From: Gibbula magus | Lineage: Eukaryota; Mollusca; Gastropoda; Trochida; Trochidae | Length of the DNA stretch: 64,000 nt | Reading direction: 5' to 3' | Assembly (NCBI GenBank): GCA_936450465.1 | Contig: OW388296.1 | Coordinates: 35,550,586 to 35,614,585 of the forward strand | Part shown: positions 34,265-49,200 of the stretch, piece by piece | Layout of the letters: the number at the start of each line of letters is the position of its first letter | How positions within the stretch are numbered: position 1 is the stretch's first letter | Position numbers and translations under genes: made by a program | The notes under the pieces: generated by a model | Seen by the model: the letters and a program-made list of their open reading frames with translations, nothing else | Database searches by the model: none | Told to the model about the DNA's origin: nothing

Positions 34265-37200
34265 CTGCAACATACACACAGCACATTGTCAGAAGCAGTG
34301 AAACGGTCATGAAAAATGGAGTGATGGGCTCTGTAGCTCAATAGACTTTTACTGTCTGATGTGTAATAATAGTTCTCCAGATAAAGAACAATTGCTTGCC
34401 TTAACTTGAAACCACAGAACACAAATACTGTGTGAGTGCATGAGACAAACATGACTTTTCACTAAATATAAGAAAATTGATCCTATGGTTGTCTCAATAT
34501 CACAATTCCTACAATGATTCTGAACAAATTTGTCTATATGCCCCATTTACACTTTTGAGCAGTTATTGTACATTGTGGTACGCCCAAGTGTGTACCATCA
34601 CAGTACCTGGGTGTTCCATCGTTGGAAACATGTGCAAACTATAAGTGACATTGCTGACCCAAAACTGTAACCATGTCCAAGCTCAAGCCACACATTCCAG
34701 TGCATACCAGTCCGTCCTTTGCAAACTGTACACAAATTGTGAGCATGCATCTGCAGTGCACAGTTTGAACATATTTCTCGTGATGGTACATCCAGTTAGG
34801 GAGAGATGGGGCCCAGAAATCGAACTCGCTTACGGCAACATTTTGCGACAACAATTTATTGTTGTGAACAAGTCTCAAAATATATGGATTACGTTGTTTT
34901 GGACATAGGTTTATGTGTACAGAAACGGGGAGCGCTTAAATTTACTGTAACGCCTTTATAATGGTCATTTTACGACATGCTGCATAACGTTACCGTCACC
35001 TTTATTCGCGGTAAAAATGTTTCTACTTATTCGAATTACAAGCGTATCTCAAGTTAGTGACGAATTTAAATAGCCTGGTATAATCAACTGATAGTTTTTC
35101 TTTCCCTGTGCACTCTAAGATTGATAATATGTTCAATAATGATTACATGGTAGGACGACAAAGTTACACTTGAAATCATCAAAACTACCGTGACGTCTGG
35201 TTTTTCTGTTTATGTAGATAATCTCAGAAATGACGTTAAAGTAATGAAAAACGTTCGGTGACCCCCTTTTATTATTTTTGAAGTCGTTTGTTCAGTTAAC
35301 AGCGCACATCATATTAAAGTTTTAGCAATTTATAAAATATGTGTTAGTGACAAATCCTGTATAACATGCGGAACACGATGATAAAAATGCCGTTTTTAAT
35401 TAAAAATTGCTTAATTTAATTTTGTTGCTCTTTCCAGCGTCATTAATTTTCAAAATATAGATTTGCTATACATCCCCGTATGTGATTGAAATGTATCTGA
35501 AAAGATCCGGAGTTTATTCGTTAAAAGCGAGCGCTTAATTTAAATGCACCAAATCAGTCAAAAATTACGTAATTTCCCGTTAGGTGTATTATTATTAATG
35601 TCGATAACTTTATAAATCATTCGGTGACCCCCAAATTTTCTCACATTTTTAGATAAAAGACGTAATAAACTTGCTATTTTGAAAAAATAAAAGAATTCTA
35701 AAATATTTGATTTCATCGTCCCATCTCTCCTTAAGTGAAAATAGTCATAAGGGGTATCACAGCATACCATGATTGCGTGAAAGCGTCACTGGGGCATTTG
35801 ATTGGCAGGTGCTAAACATCCGCCGTGGGATGCGTTAATGGCGGAGTCAAAATGTGTGAAATTGTCAACGGGGCATTAAGCTCAACCTATACTCAGGAGC
35901 TCTTCATACGAAAGTATCAGTACAATTTCATTTTCTCCTTCCACACGTAAACACAAGCACTTTTAACACTCTTCATATCCTACTTGTAAGCTCTGCTTAC
36001 TTTACAAAAAACCTTTGTGATGATATTAAAGTGCTGACCTCTTAAAGGAGGTGAGACAGATGATGCGACCATGGTTGTTGATGACCTCATCGTTTTCTGC
36101 CTGGTTCGTCTGAGCCTCGCTTGGTTCACACATGACCTCGACAGCGCGGGCCAGGCCATGCATCACGCTGTACTCATCCTCCGTCTTGTTGCGACTCGTC
36201 GGGGGACCCAGGTGTGCCAGTGCGATCATCAGCTATACCAACATACTTCAATATGCTACTAAATATTTCAAATGGTGGAAAACACCAGGAACTTACTGTT
36301 TATGGTCTATGTAACATAACTTTGGTGTGTACATAATTTTGATAGTTTAGTTGTTGTTCTTTTATTTCTTATGCTGATTAATATTTAAAACTTTGGGAAA
36401 GACCCAGGAAAAGCACCAAGAAAATTATTTGCTGTAACATTTGTCAGACAGTTGACCATTTCCCCTGCAGCACATGCCATTCAGACAAAAATGGTTTCTG
36501 AGAAGAAGTGACTGAGAGGTTATAGGGATGATGCCTGCCACGCCCATTCGAAAGGGGGTCAGGATCAAACACACAAACTTTGATCCCCTAGGTAAAGGGA
36601 ACCTATACCAACAAAATTTCAGCTTTGAGGTTACAAAAGTTCAAGAGGTAGAGTCGACTCGAACATGTGACAGGTTTGCACACATCACCTGACTGACCTT
36701 ATAGTCCTGATGAGTTCAAATGTGAGGTGGAAAACACCAGTGAAACTGATCACAATTGTTACAATATAGCAATGTAGGTGCTGGTGATAATACATGAGGG
36801 CTGGTAATTTCGCTTTATACATGGAAGATTTAACAATTCATTGTGGTAAAGCCGACTGGTACTGATATGATTTCAGTGAAACATTGCACCAAAAGTTGTA
36901 TGTAGAACAGTTTCCAACAGCAGAAAACGATGCAGGGTGGGACTCAACCTCAAATCTCTTGCACTGTGACATCCCTCCCTCGGTGAACCAAACAAAGTTG
37001 ATACATTTCTTGTCTTTATGGTCATTATCTTTCAAACTTGATAAAATGATAACAGTTGGACAAAAACAGTTCTTGACTAGGTTTGTGTTCAAGAAAAATA
37101 GTAGCCTCAACTATCATGTATTTTCATATAAAGTACAGTTTTACCCTGAACTATTATCGTCACAGCACGAGGCCAAAGGCATGTAGATTTTAACAATAGT

Positions 37201-40200
37201 TTCACCAATATAAAGGCAAACTTTATGATGCAAATTTTGCCATGAATTATCCTCTAGTGACACTGTGGACCATTGTTCTGTGACGTCACTCAAAAACAGC
37301 ACATTGTTACTGAAGAAAGGGTTAGCGGCAACGTTTAACCTTGGCCCAAAACATGCTGGAATACACAATGGTAGTCATGACGTCACTATAACATGCTGGT
37401 CATACACTGTGTACACATTAATTCTCAGGTTGCATTATTTCACAATGTAAACACTACTCACATGCTGCAGATTTTGCTCCTTTTGAGACCAAGAATTCAA
37501 AGAATGATTTCCAGTCACTATTCTGATCTGAGAAAAGAAACAGTTCAAATCAATTTTAACAGAAGATCAATGTTTAGGTAAAACAATCTCATAAGGAAAT
37601 ACTTGGTTGACTATTGGGGTGTTATTTGTATATGCAGGTGAATTTGTATACACTTTTTAATCACATTTAAATAGAATGTTTTCATTTTTTACCTTTTTAT
37701 TGTTTTCAAAATTGCTAATGAGTGCTCTGAGAGCACACCCCCCGCTGTGTCAGAGTCAGGAAGCACAGCAACCCCTGCTGTGTCAGGGTCACACAATGTA
37801 TCAGGGTCACAAGGTAATATACTAAGACATTATTTGCAAAGTCTTATCGCTGACCAATTAAAATTTATGGCAATGGTTCCAGTATTAAAAAATGCATCTG
37901 ACACTTAAGTCAATGTCAGAAGGTTAAGAAATATGACCTTGATTAAATGGTCTTATGACAAGGAGTAAACATATGATATCAAATATCGAAGGCAAGTTAT
38001 AGACCAATCAAAAGTTAGGGCCAAGTCAAGAGCTTTTATCCAAGTGCCATAACTCTGGAAATATTTAATGAATCAACTTATTTGCACATCAATGTTGCAA
38101 AATTAATAGTATTACATTATAGAACTATGCATTGTTTTTAGATTAAAACATAACTGAGGACTCAGGATTGGTATACCGGTGTAAAGTCTGAAAATATACC
38201 CCCCCTTCAAAGTATACCCGGGTAGATTCTGGGAGCTCCCACATTATACCCCGGGGTAGATTCTGGGAGCTCCCAGAATCTACCCCCTCTTCCCAGAATC
38301 AACCCCCGGGGTATAGTCTGGGAGATCCCGGAATCTACCCCGGGGTATAGTCTGGGAGCTCCCGGAAACTACCCCCGGGGTATAGTCTGGGAGCTCCCGG
38401 AATCTACCCTATTTTTATGTAATGTAGAAGGTAATGGGTCAGGGGGTAATGTTCAAACCAAATTCATACAATTTGTATAACATTGGGTACAGAGTGGGCG
38501 TCACAGATATACAACATAATTTTGAATGGTTTATGAGATATGAAATCATTTCAGAATTACGGAAGAAAGGAATTACAGGCAGGCGAAAACATTATGTTTG
38601 GCAAAAAATGTACAGGGAACATAATTAACAAAATAGATATGATTCTATATCTATAAATTGTTTGTTGTAATTCCATTCAATAAAATCACAGCTTTGTTTG
38701 TAAAATACCATAACGAATCACTAAGTGATTACGCCAGGAAAATGAAATCCCGTCCCAATGCATATTGTTGTACATCCCATTGTTGTCACAGTTGCATCTT
38801 TCATTCCAGTTTCATAATTGTCACTTTTCTCTGACTGGTCCAAAAAAAGCCATTCAATCTTGGCAATCAAGTGCATCTAGGTTTTGATGCCACATTCAAA
38901 TGCCACATTCGAATCACCCCTTCCCCAACTATAACGCTATGCCTCATTAATTTATATGTAAATGCTGAAATAACAGCTTTGAGAACTGCCATAATAAATC
39001 ATGAAGTGATTATGTTTGGACAGTATGGCTCTGTCACCACGCTAATTGTTGTAATCACAGTTGCATCCTGTTAGACAGAGTGACATTACATAGTTGATGC
39101 CTTTCACTGATTGACAATTCTTGACATATGAAGTATATATCTGTCGTCAGTGGTCTAATCTTCTCATAGGGACTTATATAAAATAATAAATTCGCCATCA
39201 CAGTCATTTTTGTTCATCAAAGTAAATTTTTTTTCATCAAAGTCACTTTTTTTAGCAAGTCATTATTTCAATTAAAGTCATTATTTTCATCAAATAATTC
39301 TTTCACCAAAATCACTTTTTAAAAATTTATTCACCAAAGTCTTTTTTCCCCATTAAAGTCATTTTTTTCATCAAAGTCATTTTTTTTCAGTCAAAGTCAT
39401 TTTTTTCAGCAAAGTCAATATTTTAATCAAAGTCGATGTTTTTTTTATTAAAGTCTTTTTTCCCATCACAGTCATTTTTGTTCATCAAAGTAATTTTTTT
39501 TTCATCAAAGTCACTTTTTTTAGCAAGTCATTATTTCAATTAAAGTCATTATTTTCATCAAATAATTCTTTCACCAAAATCACTTTTTAAAAATTTATTC
39601 ACCAAAGTCTTTTTTTCCCCATTAAAGTCATTTTTTTCATCAAAGTCATTTTTTTTCAGTCAAAGTCATTTTTTTTTCAGCAAAGTCAATATTTTAATCA
39701 AAGTCGATGTTTTTTTTATTAAAGTCTTTTTTCCCATCACAGTCATTTTTGTTCATCAAAGTAAATTTTTTTTCATCAAAGTCACTTTTTTTAGCAAGTC
39801 ATTATTTCAATTAAAGTCATTATTTTCATCAAATAATTCTTTCACCAAAATCACTTTTTAAAAATTTATTCACCAAAGTCTTTTTTCCCCATTAAAGTAA
39901 TTTTTTTCATCAAAGTCATTTTTTTTTCAGTCAAAGTCATTTTTTTTCAGCAAAGTCAATATTTTAATTAAAGTCAATATTTTCATCAAAGTCATTTTTC
40001 ACCAAAATCAATATTTTTTTAATCGAAGTCAATACTTTCATTAAATCATTTTTTTCACCAAAGTCACTTTTATGAAGATAACATTTGTTAAAATCCAAAA
40101 AACATTAAAGTATCAATAGGAAAATAGTTTACAGTGATTGTGTTCTAATTATCATAAGCTGCATAAATGTGCTTACTATTGCACCAAAATAGTTCATAAG

Positions 40201-43200
40201 TGCAGGTAGTAATTCTATCCAAATTCTTAATTAAAACATTGCAATTCTGAAATTAAAACTACACACAATGCTTCAGCTGTTGTATATGAGCCTCATATCA
40301 GCCATTTCTATCAGTAATACATCAGGTTTCAAGACCATTTTACAGACCTACCAGGATCAAGGTATGTTCTACTAGGTTTTAAAAAATTACTAATAAATTT
40401 CATAAAATTATCTCACAAATTTGGCATAATTCACTTGCAAAATATTCACACATAGAGCAGTGAGATAATGTAATACAGGCTGCGAAGAGAGGGGGTAGAT
40501 TCTAGGAGGAGGGGGTAGATTCTGGGAAGTCTCTAGAATCTACCCCGGGGTAGATTCTGGGAGCTACCATAATCTACCCGGGTATACCTTGAAGGGGGGT
40601 ATAATCTGGGACCTTACACCGGTACTACACATTGGTAAAACTATTGATTTTTCAAAACAGCAGGTATGAATTAATCATAAAAATATTACGTACAAACTTC
40701 AGATTCAAGATGTTTTTATCCTCCAAAATTGACCATCGGACATAGCGGCAGACTTGCTTAATGAGTAATATATCAGCTGGACAAATAACAATCTGACCTA
40801 GCTGCTGGCCTAGCAGCCGGACTAGGTATATTCCATATTTCATAGGGTAACCACAGTATATACATAAATCCTTGAATAATTGCCTGGCGACTATTAATTT
40901 CAAATACTGATTTGAGCCAGCGATTATTCAAGTCAGGCAATTATTTTTTTTGAAGCTATTATAAATATAGAAAGAAGACAAATATTTTATGGACGATCAA
41001 CTTCTTTATTAAAGGATAGATGAAATGACATATGGTCCAAATCGGATTCATTAAAATGGGATGTCAATTTGAAAATTTCTCGATTTTAAATTTCTAAAAT
41101 CGGTCCATAAATTACTTATATACGGCTTTTTAAAAAAACGCCTGATTTAGCCCCGGCGACCAGAATGAAAGTCTGCGGGGGTGTGACCCGTGAAGGGATG
41201 ACTTCTGTGACGTATGTGGAGGAATTGATTTTCAGCGATAGTCACAATTCAACGTAATTTCGCAACATTTTGATTGTTAATTTCACAAAGAACCCTTCAA
41301 TAAACCAACTTAAATTTCCCATATATCGGATTTTTAGATATCCAACTAGGTAATTCCGCAGATGACAATTACACAATTATTACATAAACATGTCTTTTGG
41401 CAATGTAATACACCTCATAAATTCATTTAGCGGCAGTGATAATCATCATTAATTAATTAACGAGACACCGGCGGTGTAGCTATCTAGCCGCCCCGCCTCT
41501 CGCTTATCACAGTCACGCCTCAGTGAGCATTTTCAAAAGGATTCGCCGAACAAATTGCGATAGTGTTAAAATGGGTGAATTAAAATCGTCTTAATTATCA
41601 ATTGCAAGTGTATATTGTCTCGATTTTATGCTCAATTGATTCCGATATACAATATACGTAGAGGTAATCATCTGTCATTCTTGAGAAAAATGCATTTCAT
41701 CTATCCTTTAACAATAGCGAAATTTCGGTATAGATCATTATACCATTATCAAGCATATGGGAGAGATGATAAAAACAGAGGTTATATACATGATACATGT
41801 TGGTATGATAATGAGATAACAAAAACAACAAGATGACATAACAATGAGATGAAAGGTGTAACAAGCAGGTTGTGATAACATGGAAGGTAAGTTAACTAAC
41901 TTGGAATGGGGGTACAAAGCAGCAGTGAGGGTGACCAATCAGTGGGGGATAATGATGGTAGCCAGAATGAGTAAAGTGGATTAAGTGGTTGTAAGCTGAT
42001 GGAATGAAATAGCATTGATCCCTATTTAAAGAGGGGTTATGTCTTAAAATTTGTAATGCTTCAGATAAACGGTGGTGAGTGTAATCATTTTTGTGAGTGT
42101 CCCATTTGATGCTGTGAAATGGCTGATTTGTTGTCTGCCTTGATTGTGGATGTTTTGTGTTCTTTGATGCGTATGTTGAGTAGTCTGGATGTTTCCCCGA
42201 TGTAGTTGCTGCCACAGTTGCAGCTGATGTTATAAACTACGCCTTTTGGCTGCTGTTTTGCTGTGGAGTGTTTCCTGCCATTTGCCTAATGATGGTTTTG
42301 AATGGGGTGGCCATGGAAAAATATGTGTCTATGCCTACTTGCTGCTTGATAATTGTATAAGGATCTATACCTAAATGTCGCTATTGTTAATAAAGAATTT
42401 GATCATCCATAAAATATGTGTCTTCTTCATCACACCAATTTCTAGAATGCCTCTCAAACAGTTATAATATATATATTTGCAATTTTAACAAATCATAAAA
42501 TGAACATTATCGCAGTATGATTTTAAGTTATGAATATAGAAAACGAAGTGCGCATAAGGTTAAACTTTGCATAAATAAGCTTTTGCAGGAATTATTTTTG
42601 AAAAGGAGATAGCTATTAGTTTATTTACAATTGCTAAATTTAACCCAGTAATTATTCAAGACAGTCGATTATTTATATCAAAGAGGGCTTAGCTAGAACC
42701 AGCGATTATTCAAGGTAGGCAATTGTTCAGGTATTTACGCCGTAACGGTATGTGTGCATTTCCTATCATATTGACAATGATCTAAATTAATCATTTATCA
42801 GTTTGGATAACCCCTACAAAAAAAAATCCCTTGAAAACATATTACTGCACCATTGCCACAAGCAAAATTTTACCATCGCCACAACCAATCCGCAAGGCTG
42901 TTCCAGAACATATCCAGAAAGACTAAATTGTAAAATGAGTTGCGGATATGGTTTGGTAATATAGCCATAGGGATCCCCACCCTATCCAATAAAGCCATAA
43001 ACCATCCACAGGTAGTCCATATGCGGATATGGTTTGGTAATATATCCAAAGGGATCCCCACCCTATCCAATAAAGCCATAAAACCATCCACAAGTAGTCC
43101 AGAATGGAGTTGCGGATATGGTTTGGTAATATATCCATAGGGATCCCCACCCTATCCAATAAAGCCATAAAACCATCCACAAGTAGTCCAGAATGGAGTT

Positions 43201-46200
43201 GCGGATATGGTTTGGTAATATATCCATAGGGATCCCCACCCTATCCAATAAAGCCATAAAACCATCCACAAGTAGTCCAGAATGGAGTTGCGGATATGGT
43301 TTGGTAATATATCCATAGGGATCCCCACCCTATCCAATAAAGCCATAAAACCATCCACAAGTAGTCCAGAATGGAGTTACGGATATGGTTTGGTAATATA
43401 TCCATAGGGATCCCCACCCTATCCAATAAAGCCATAAAACCATCCACAAGTAATCCAGAATGGAGTTACGGATATGGTTTGGTAATATATCCATAGGGAT
43501 CCCCACCCTATCCAATAAAGCCATAAAACCATCCACAAGTAGTCCAGAATGGAGTTGCGGATATGGTTTGGTAATATATCCAAAGGGTTCCCCACCCTAT
43601 CCAATAAAGCCATAAAACCATCCACAAGTAGTCCAGACCTGCATTTGCATATATTATTCATAAAACCGTCCACAGGCACTCCAGAAATTTAATGTTTCAG
43701 ATATACCTCAAAATCAAAGAACCATTTCCAGTTAAAACAAAAAACAAAAACATAGTACACTTCACGATTTTTAATAGTACACAATAAATACTATAATATT
43801 AATGTTCATCTTGAGATCCTGAATGCTGTACAAATATATACATAAATATCCTTCTGCAAAGGAATTCAAAGGACATTCAACTGCGTTCAGTAACACATCC
43901 TGCTTTTAACGTTTACTTAATAACATTCCTGAGATCTATGACATGTACAATCAGGATCTTGGAACCTCCAGGTCACTTTCAGGGGCCATGTTAATGTGAT
44001 TGCGCCGAGCTCCTGAAAAGTAGAATAGTAAGAATATAGATACCATGGTACAAACAGGCAAGTTACAAATCACATGATATGAAAAGACTTTTTGATATAT
44101 ATAGACCATAACCAATGGCACATTCATGTCCCATTACATACAGGACATTCATACTCACACGAATCTTGTTGAGGCAAAATATAAAGAAAACAAAAGAGAC
44201 ATTTTGTAAAACATTAGTAATACCTAATTTCCGGAATGCCTTCCTCAGGCTACAGATCTTCGACAGGTGGTCAGTGTACTGGGAGTACAGGAGGTGCAAT
44301 ACCAGGATGGCAAACACTGGAAACAAAGAACAGTAATAGTATTTCAATAAATTAGTCATCATTGTAAATAGTAAAATGATTTTAATGTTACTTCAAATGT
44401 TTTCAAACTCTTCAAATTGTTATTCAAATTCATATGATATGACAATATATATATACATTTAGAAAAAAATTTAACTTAGCTTGGAGTAGTGTAACTGTTC
44501 CTTTAAATTTTAATGTTTAATTTAAATGCTTAATATGAAATGACAATATAAATCATGTTAAATTCGCACCTTCAATGGCTTGAAGCACAGTTTCATCCTT
44601 TTGAACTGTGCTGGCGTCTCGAACCCTAGATCTTGACTTGACTATGTAAACCAACATAAACATTTGTAAGTTCAAACTATAACGTATATTTATAATTTAA
44701 TCAAATAAATTGGTAAAATAATGAATTATTACAAAATGTGAAAATACAAATTTGATTTTCATGATTAATGACTGATAGCAAAATTTGTATGTAAAATATA
44801 ATCAGTCTGTCTGGATGCATATTAAGGTTGTAATTTGTAATCTGCAATAAATTAAATAACCATGACCTTTAGTGTCCATTAAAGTAATCAATCAGCTTGA
44901 TTGGGTGCATATTCAGAAAGAAGATTATCAATTAAAGAAGCTAATTGTCAAATTCAATGCCAACCCCACCTTCAATAGACCTTGAATAAACAACGTCTGA
45001 GAGTTGTGTTCACCAGGTGAGAGTATTTCTGTGCGATTCAGTCCACACTGAAATCAATATTGACACTTTACTGAATAAGATCAAACTATTTGATGAAAAC
45101 AAAAAGAATTTGAAAAGTATAAATCAAAATTGATTAATTTTATTAACTGATAAACATATACTGGACCAAAATAGAATATTAATGTCATTATTAGTTAAGA
45201 TACTAGTGAAATATTATTCTTAATATTCATAAAACATCAAATATCCCTTAGAAAACAGATTACAAATTACCAATAATCACAAATCAATTAAATATTTGAT
45301 ATTATATATAGTAAATATATAACATGTCAATACTGTTAAAGAGTATAATGACAATAAATGTCTTTATGATGAAAATAAGGATACTGAGTATTTTAACCAA
45401 CAAACAAGTGTTTTGAATTTCTTTATAAAACAACAAATTAAGATTTGTAAGTCAAACAAACATAATTGATAAAATTGGTAAAATAAATATGGATTAAAAA
45501 ACCTTTAAAATCCAAATGTAATTTTGACTATTAATGACTCATAGCAAATTTATCTGTAAAATGTTTATATTAGCAATCAGTCAGTCTAGATACATTTCCA
45601 GAACATCAATTAATCAAAACAAATGTCTTGATTAATTGTTATCAACAATGAATTCAATGCTATTTAACAATTTGTTTGTTTATACAACAATATGTCATCA
45701 TCTCAAGTCTTACCTTGAGTGGTTACATCATTTCCTGCCTGAGAGTAGGTTACATCATTTCCTGTATTGTCCCAGACCCTGTCTGGCTGTCATCATGGCC
45801 GAGTGCACAGTCACCTGTGTTATAAACATTGACATGTTTATAAAGCAGTTTTTAAAGTATTTGAAATACAATTTATGTTTATTCCTATTCATAATCTGAT
45901 CTGAACTTAAAGCAACCAATAGCAAATAAATACCACAGATGCCTTGTTACACATGCCATGACTGAGACATGAGTGCCTTTTAACAAATGAAGCCAAAAGT
46001 CAGAAAATATTACTCAGTCTGTCCATTGATTTAAACTGTCCATTGAAAAGGGTGAATGAAATTAGATTGATACATTTGGAATGCAGTGATCACAAGTACT
46101 TACCTTGGATTAATCAACTGAGAAATCTTGTACTTGTACTTGTCTTGTGAACTGTAAAGCTTGGTGAGATTTCTTGTTGATGTTTTGAAAGCAACCATCT

Positions 46201-49200
46201 TGGAATAACAATACAGCAGCAAAACTAAGGAGGCTTCTGATTGGCTAAAATTGATTGATCTGATCATAGTGACAAATATATTGCTTTATATATTGGTTGT
46301 GACAGTTGGTAATATTTAAAGGATTTGAATTGATTATGAAATATTATGAACAATATTTGTTTTATCTATCAATTGTAAAGGGCATGCAGGTCACACACAA
46401 AAACAGTAATAAATACTGAGAAGCCTTCTGATTGGCTAAAATTGACTGATCTGATACTAGAGGCAATTATTTGTTAAAAAATGCCAGTTTTTGATATTTA
46501 AGGGATTTTATCATGATATTCTGAAATGGTTTGTTTCTATCAATTTGTTAAACTAAAAAATGATATGGTCTAATTTATTTACTGGTATTTTATTTCCTTC
46601 ATCATATGAAATTTCTCTAATATCAAATGAAACTATAGTTAAAGAATTTGAATAATGTAACCTTTTCATTGAAATTTTATGTAATTCAACTGTTTGAGCA
46701 TTATTTGAGTGTTCATAATAACAAATAAATAAAAAAAAACATTTTGACCAAACGATTTGTGCAAAAGATTGGTTTTAGAACATATCAGAGCTAATAATAT
46801 GTTAGTGAATTTCATTATTTTTATTTGGTATCAATACTCAAAATAATATTTTGACTTGGTGTACTCTTTTACTGATTTAAAAGCATTGTATAAATTATTC
46901 TAATACATAGGTCGTTAATTAGATATACCTCTACAGCCCAAGTTTACAACTTGAAACCACATTACACAAATACACAGCAACCCTCCACATCACTTCTCAG
47001 CTCTTAACAAACAAATTGATTAATCTAATGAAATGTACACAGTAATTAAGCTACTTGTAAAGCAATCAACTAGGTGTCTCCAAGAGGTATATTTTGGGTC
47101 ATTCCTGTAATCTTACCATTGGACAGTTTATCAATTAATTAAGCTCCACCCATTTCAAGTCTAATGACCAATAGATTTGCACTTGTTTGTTGTTGCAATT
47201 TCTCAGAGGTATACAAATTTTAGTGATTGTAAATATGTAATGACTGCACTTGTTTTAAAAAAACATTGTCAAGTATTTCAATTGATTGTCATTTGAGGCC
47301 AGAGAAAATTAAACTAAAATTATTTGTATTTTTATTCAATATGTAAATTTCTTTCTGATATCTTCACTTTGGCGAAGTATATAATTATTTATTAAAGTAT
47401 ACTTTTAACTGAAATAATTTTAATAGTGGTTTTGTAATGCATACATACAATAAATATATATTTCATGCAATTTTTATCTTTAATAAAAAATATGGATGAT
47501 TACTTCAATCACATATATTGACATGGGATGAATGTTTATATCTCAATTGTGTAAAATTAATATATTTCTAAATACCAATTGAATTAATGAGTGTGATAAT
47601 TAAATAGAATAGGCATATTTCTAAATTACAACCCAAATTGACAACTTGAAAAAAATTAAGCTAGTGTTTATCAACCAACTACAATTTCTTTAAAAGATAA
47701 AAATGGGCTATTTTTATATATTTAGACAATACGTATCAAACCCTAAGCTCTAGATTTTCAGTCATGTGAAGATATGCAAAACCTTTGTTGACATAAGACT
47801 CACAATTTAAAAAAACCCCATAAAACTGTTAATTAATTAATGAAAATTAACCTGAAGATTAATTTGAATAATAAGAAGAATAATGTTGAATCTTACACCA
47901 AATGTATTAAATTGTTTGTTTGAAGATAGTAAGTAAAATGTACGAATGTAATATGTATTGTGTAAGGTATCAAATTATGGTCTCTGATATATATATTTAT
48001 ATTTGAACCTGCTCTCTCTGTTAAAGTAATACAGGTAACACCACAGTCCTTTAACATGATTTGAAATAACGATAATTTGAAAGATGATATTAATTTTGCA
48101 ATCATATTTGACATACCTTAAGAAAAACATAGATCTTATCAAAACTAAATGTTTAAACCTTATTTCCTTGCCCATTCATACTGTTATAAACATATGTTTT
48201 TATGTTGTGCTTTTCTCAGTATTGCATGAATGAATATTGTGTTATGTATTTTTTTGTACCGGAGAGGTATTTACATAGGCGTAATGCATCTTTACCAATC
48301 CATTTAATTTTAAAAATAAATATTGTTTAAACCAGAAGGATGATGGTGATCAACAAAGTTAAAGAACTTGTTATTTTAACCATCTTATGGACTTCTGGGC
48401 CGTGTTCAAGAGAGGTTTCAAAGAAATCGTTCATTAGCGATTACTTTTAAACCTCTCTTGAACGCGATTGCTCAATGTAGCGCTGCGTAGCAAAGCGAGC
48501 GAACTTTGAGGTATTTCACTGTGTCGTTCAGGAGACAATAAGCGCTACTTGAGCGCTACATTGAGCCCTGAATTGAGCAATCAATGAGCGATTATAAGTG
48601 CCTGCTATTATGGACACTGCACTGTTTCACTCAGCTAAAGTCTAAACTCAAATCATAATCTTTCTTTACCATATCTTAAGTGCTAACATCAATTTAATCT
48701 GTTTTCACAATAACAGGACTTCTTTGGCAGAAGACTCTTTTACCAATGATTTTTTACCAATACTTCTTACAGAGGACTTTTCCCCCTTGAATTTACGATA
48801 GAGACTTCATATAATTACAATCTTCCTACTACCAACTTCACATCGATGCCTATCCGTAGCATTCCCATAAAGCCAGTGATCTTGTGCTCTTTTGTGGCTA
48901 TACTGTGGACAACAGGGACTCGGTAGTGGATATGTTACCGTAACATTTTCGGAAATGTTTGATGGTCTTACAGCTAACGGATACATCGTTGAAACAAATC
49001 CGCAAAGGCAGCTATCTTGTGCTCTTTTGTGGCTATACTGTGGACAACAGGGACTCTGTAGTGGATATGTTACCGTAACATATTCAGAAACTTTTGATGG
49101 TCTTACAGCCAACGGATACATCGTTGAAACCAATCCACAAACGCAGCTATCTTGTGCTCTTTTGTGGCTATACTGTGGATAACAGGGACTCGGTAGTGGA

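Larger units (their letters stand above)
40855..42745. repeat. Outer inverted repeats around the Penelope remnant
   Basis: CCTTGAATAATTGCCTGG and GCGATTATTCAAGTCAGGCA at 40871-40945 are mirrored by ATTATTCAAGACAGTCGATT and GCGATTATTCAAGGTAGGCA at 42651-42722. The Penelope remnant probably sits inside an older inverted-repeat element. Its exact ends are unclear. Confidence 0.4.

Noticed and set aside
44970..45050. Additional exon of the nested gene
   Set aside because: It has AG and GT borders, but joining it to the first exon gives a stop within three codons in the required phase, so it is not included.
45715..45815. Second additional exon of the nested gene
   Set aside because: After the first exon's AG the sequence reads G TGA, an immediate stop; at most a non-productive alternative exon.
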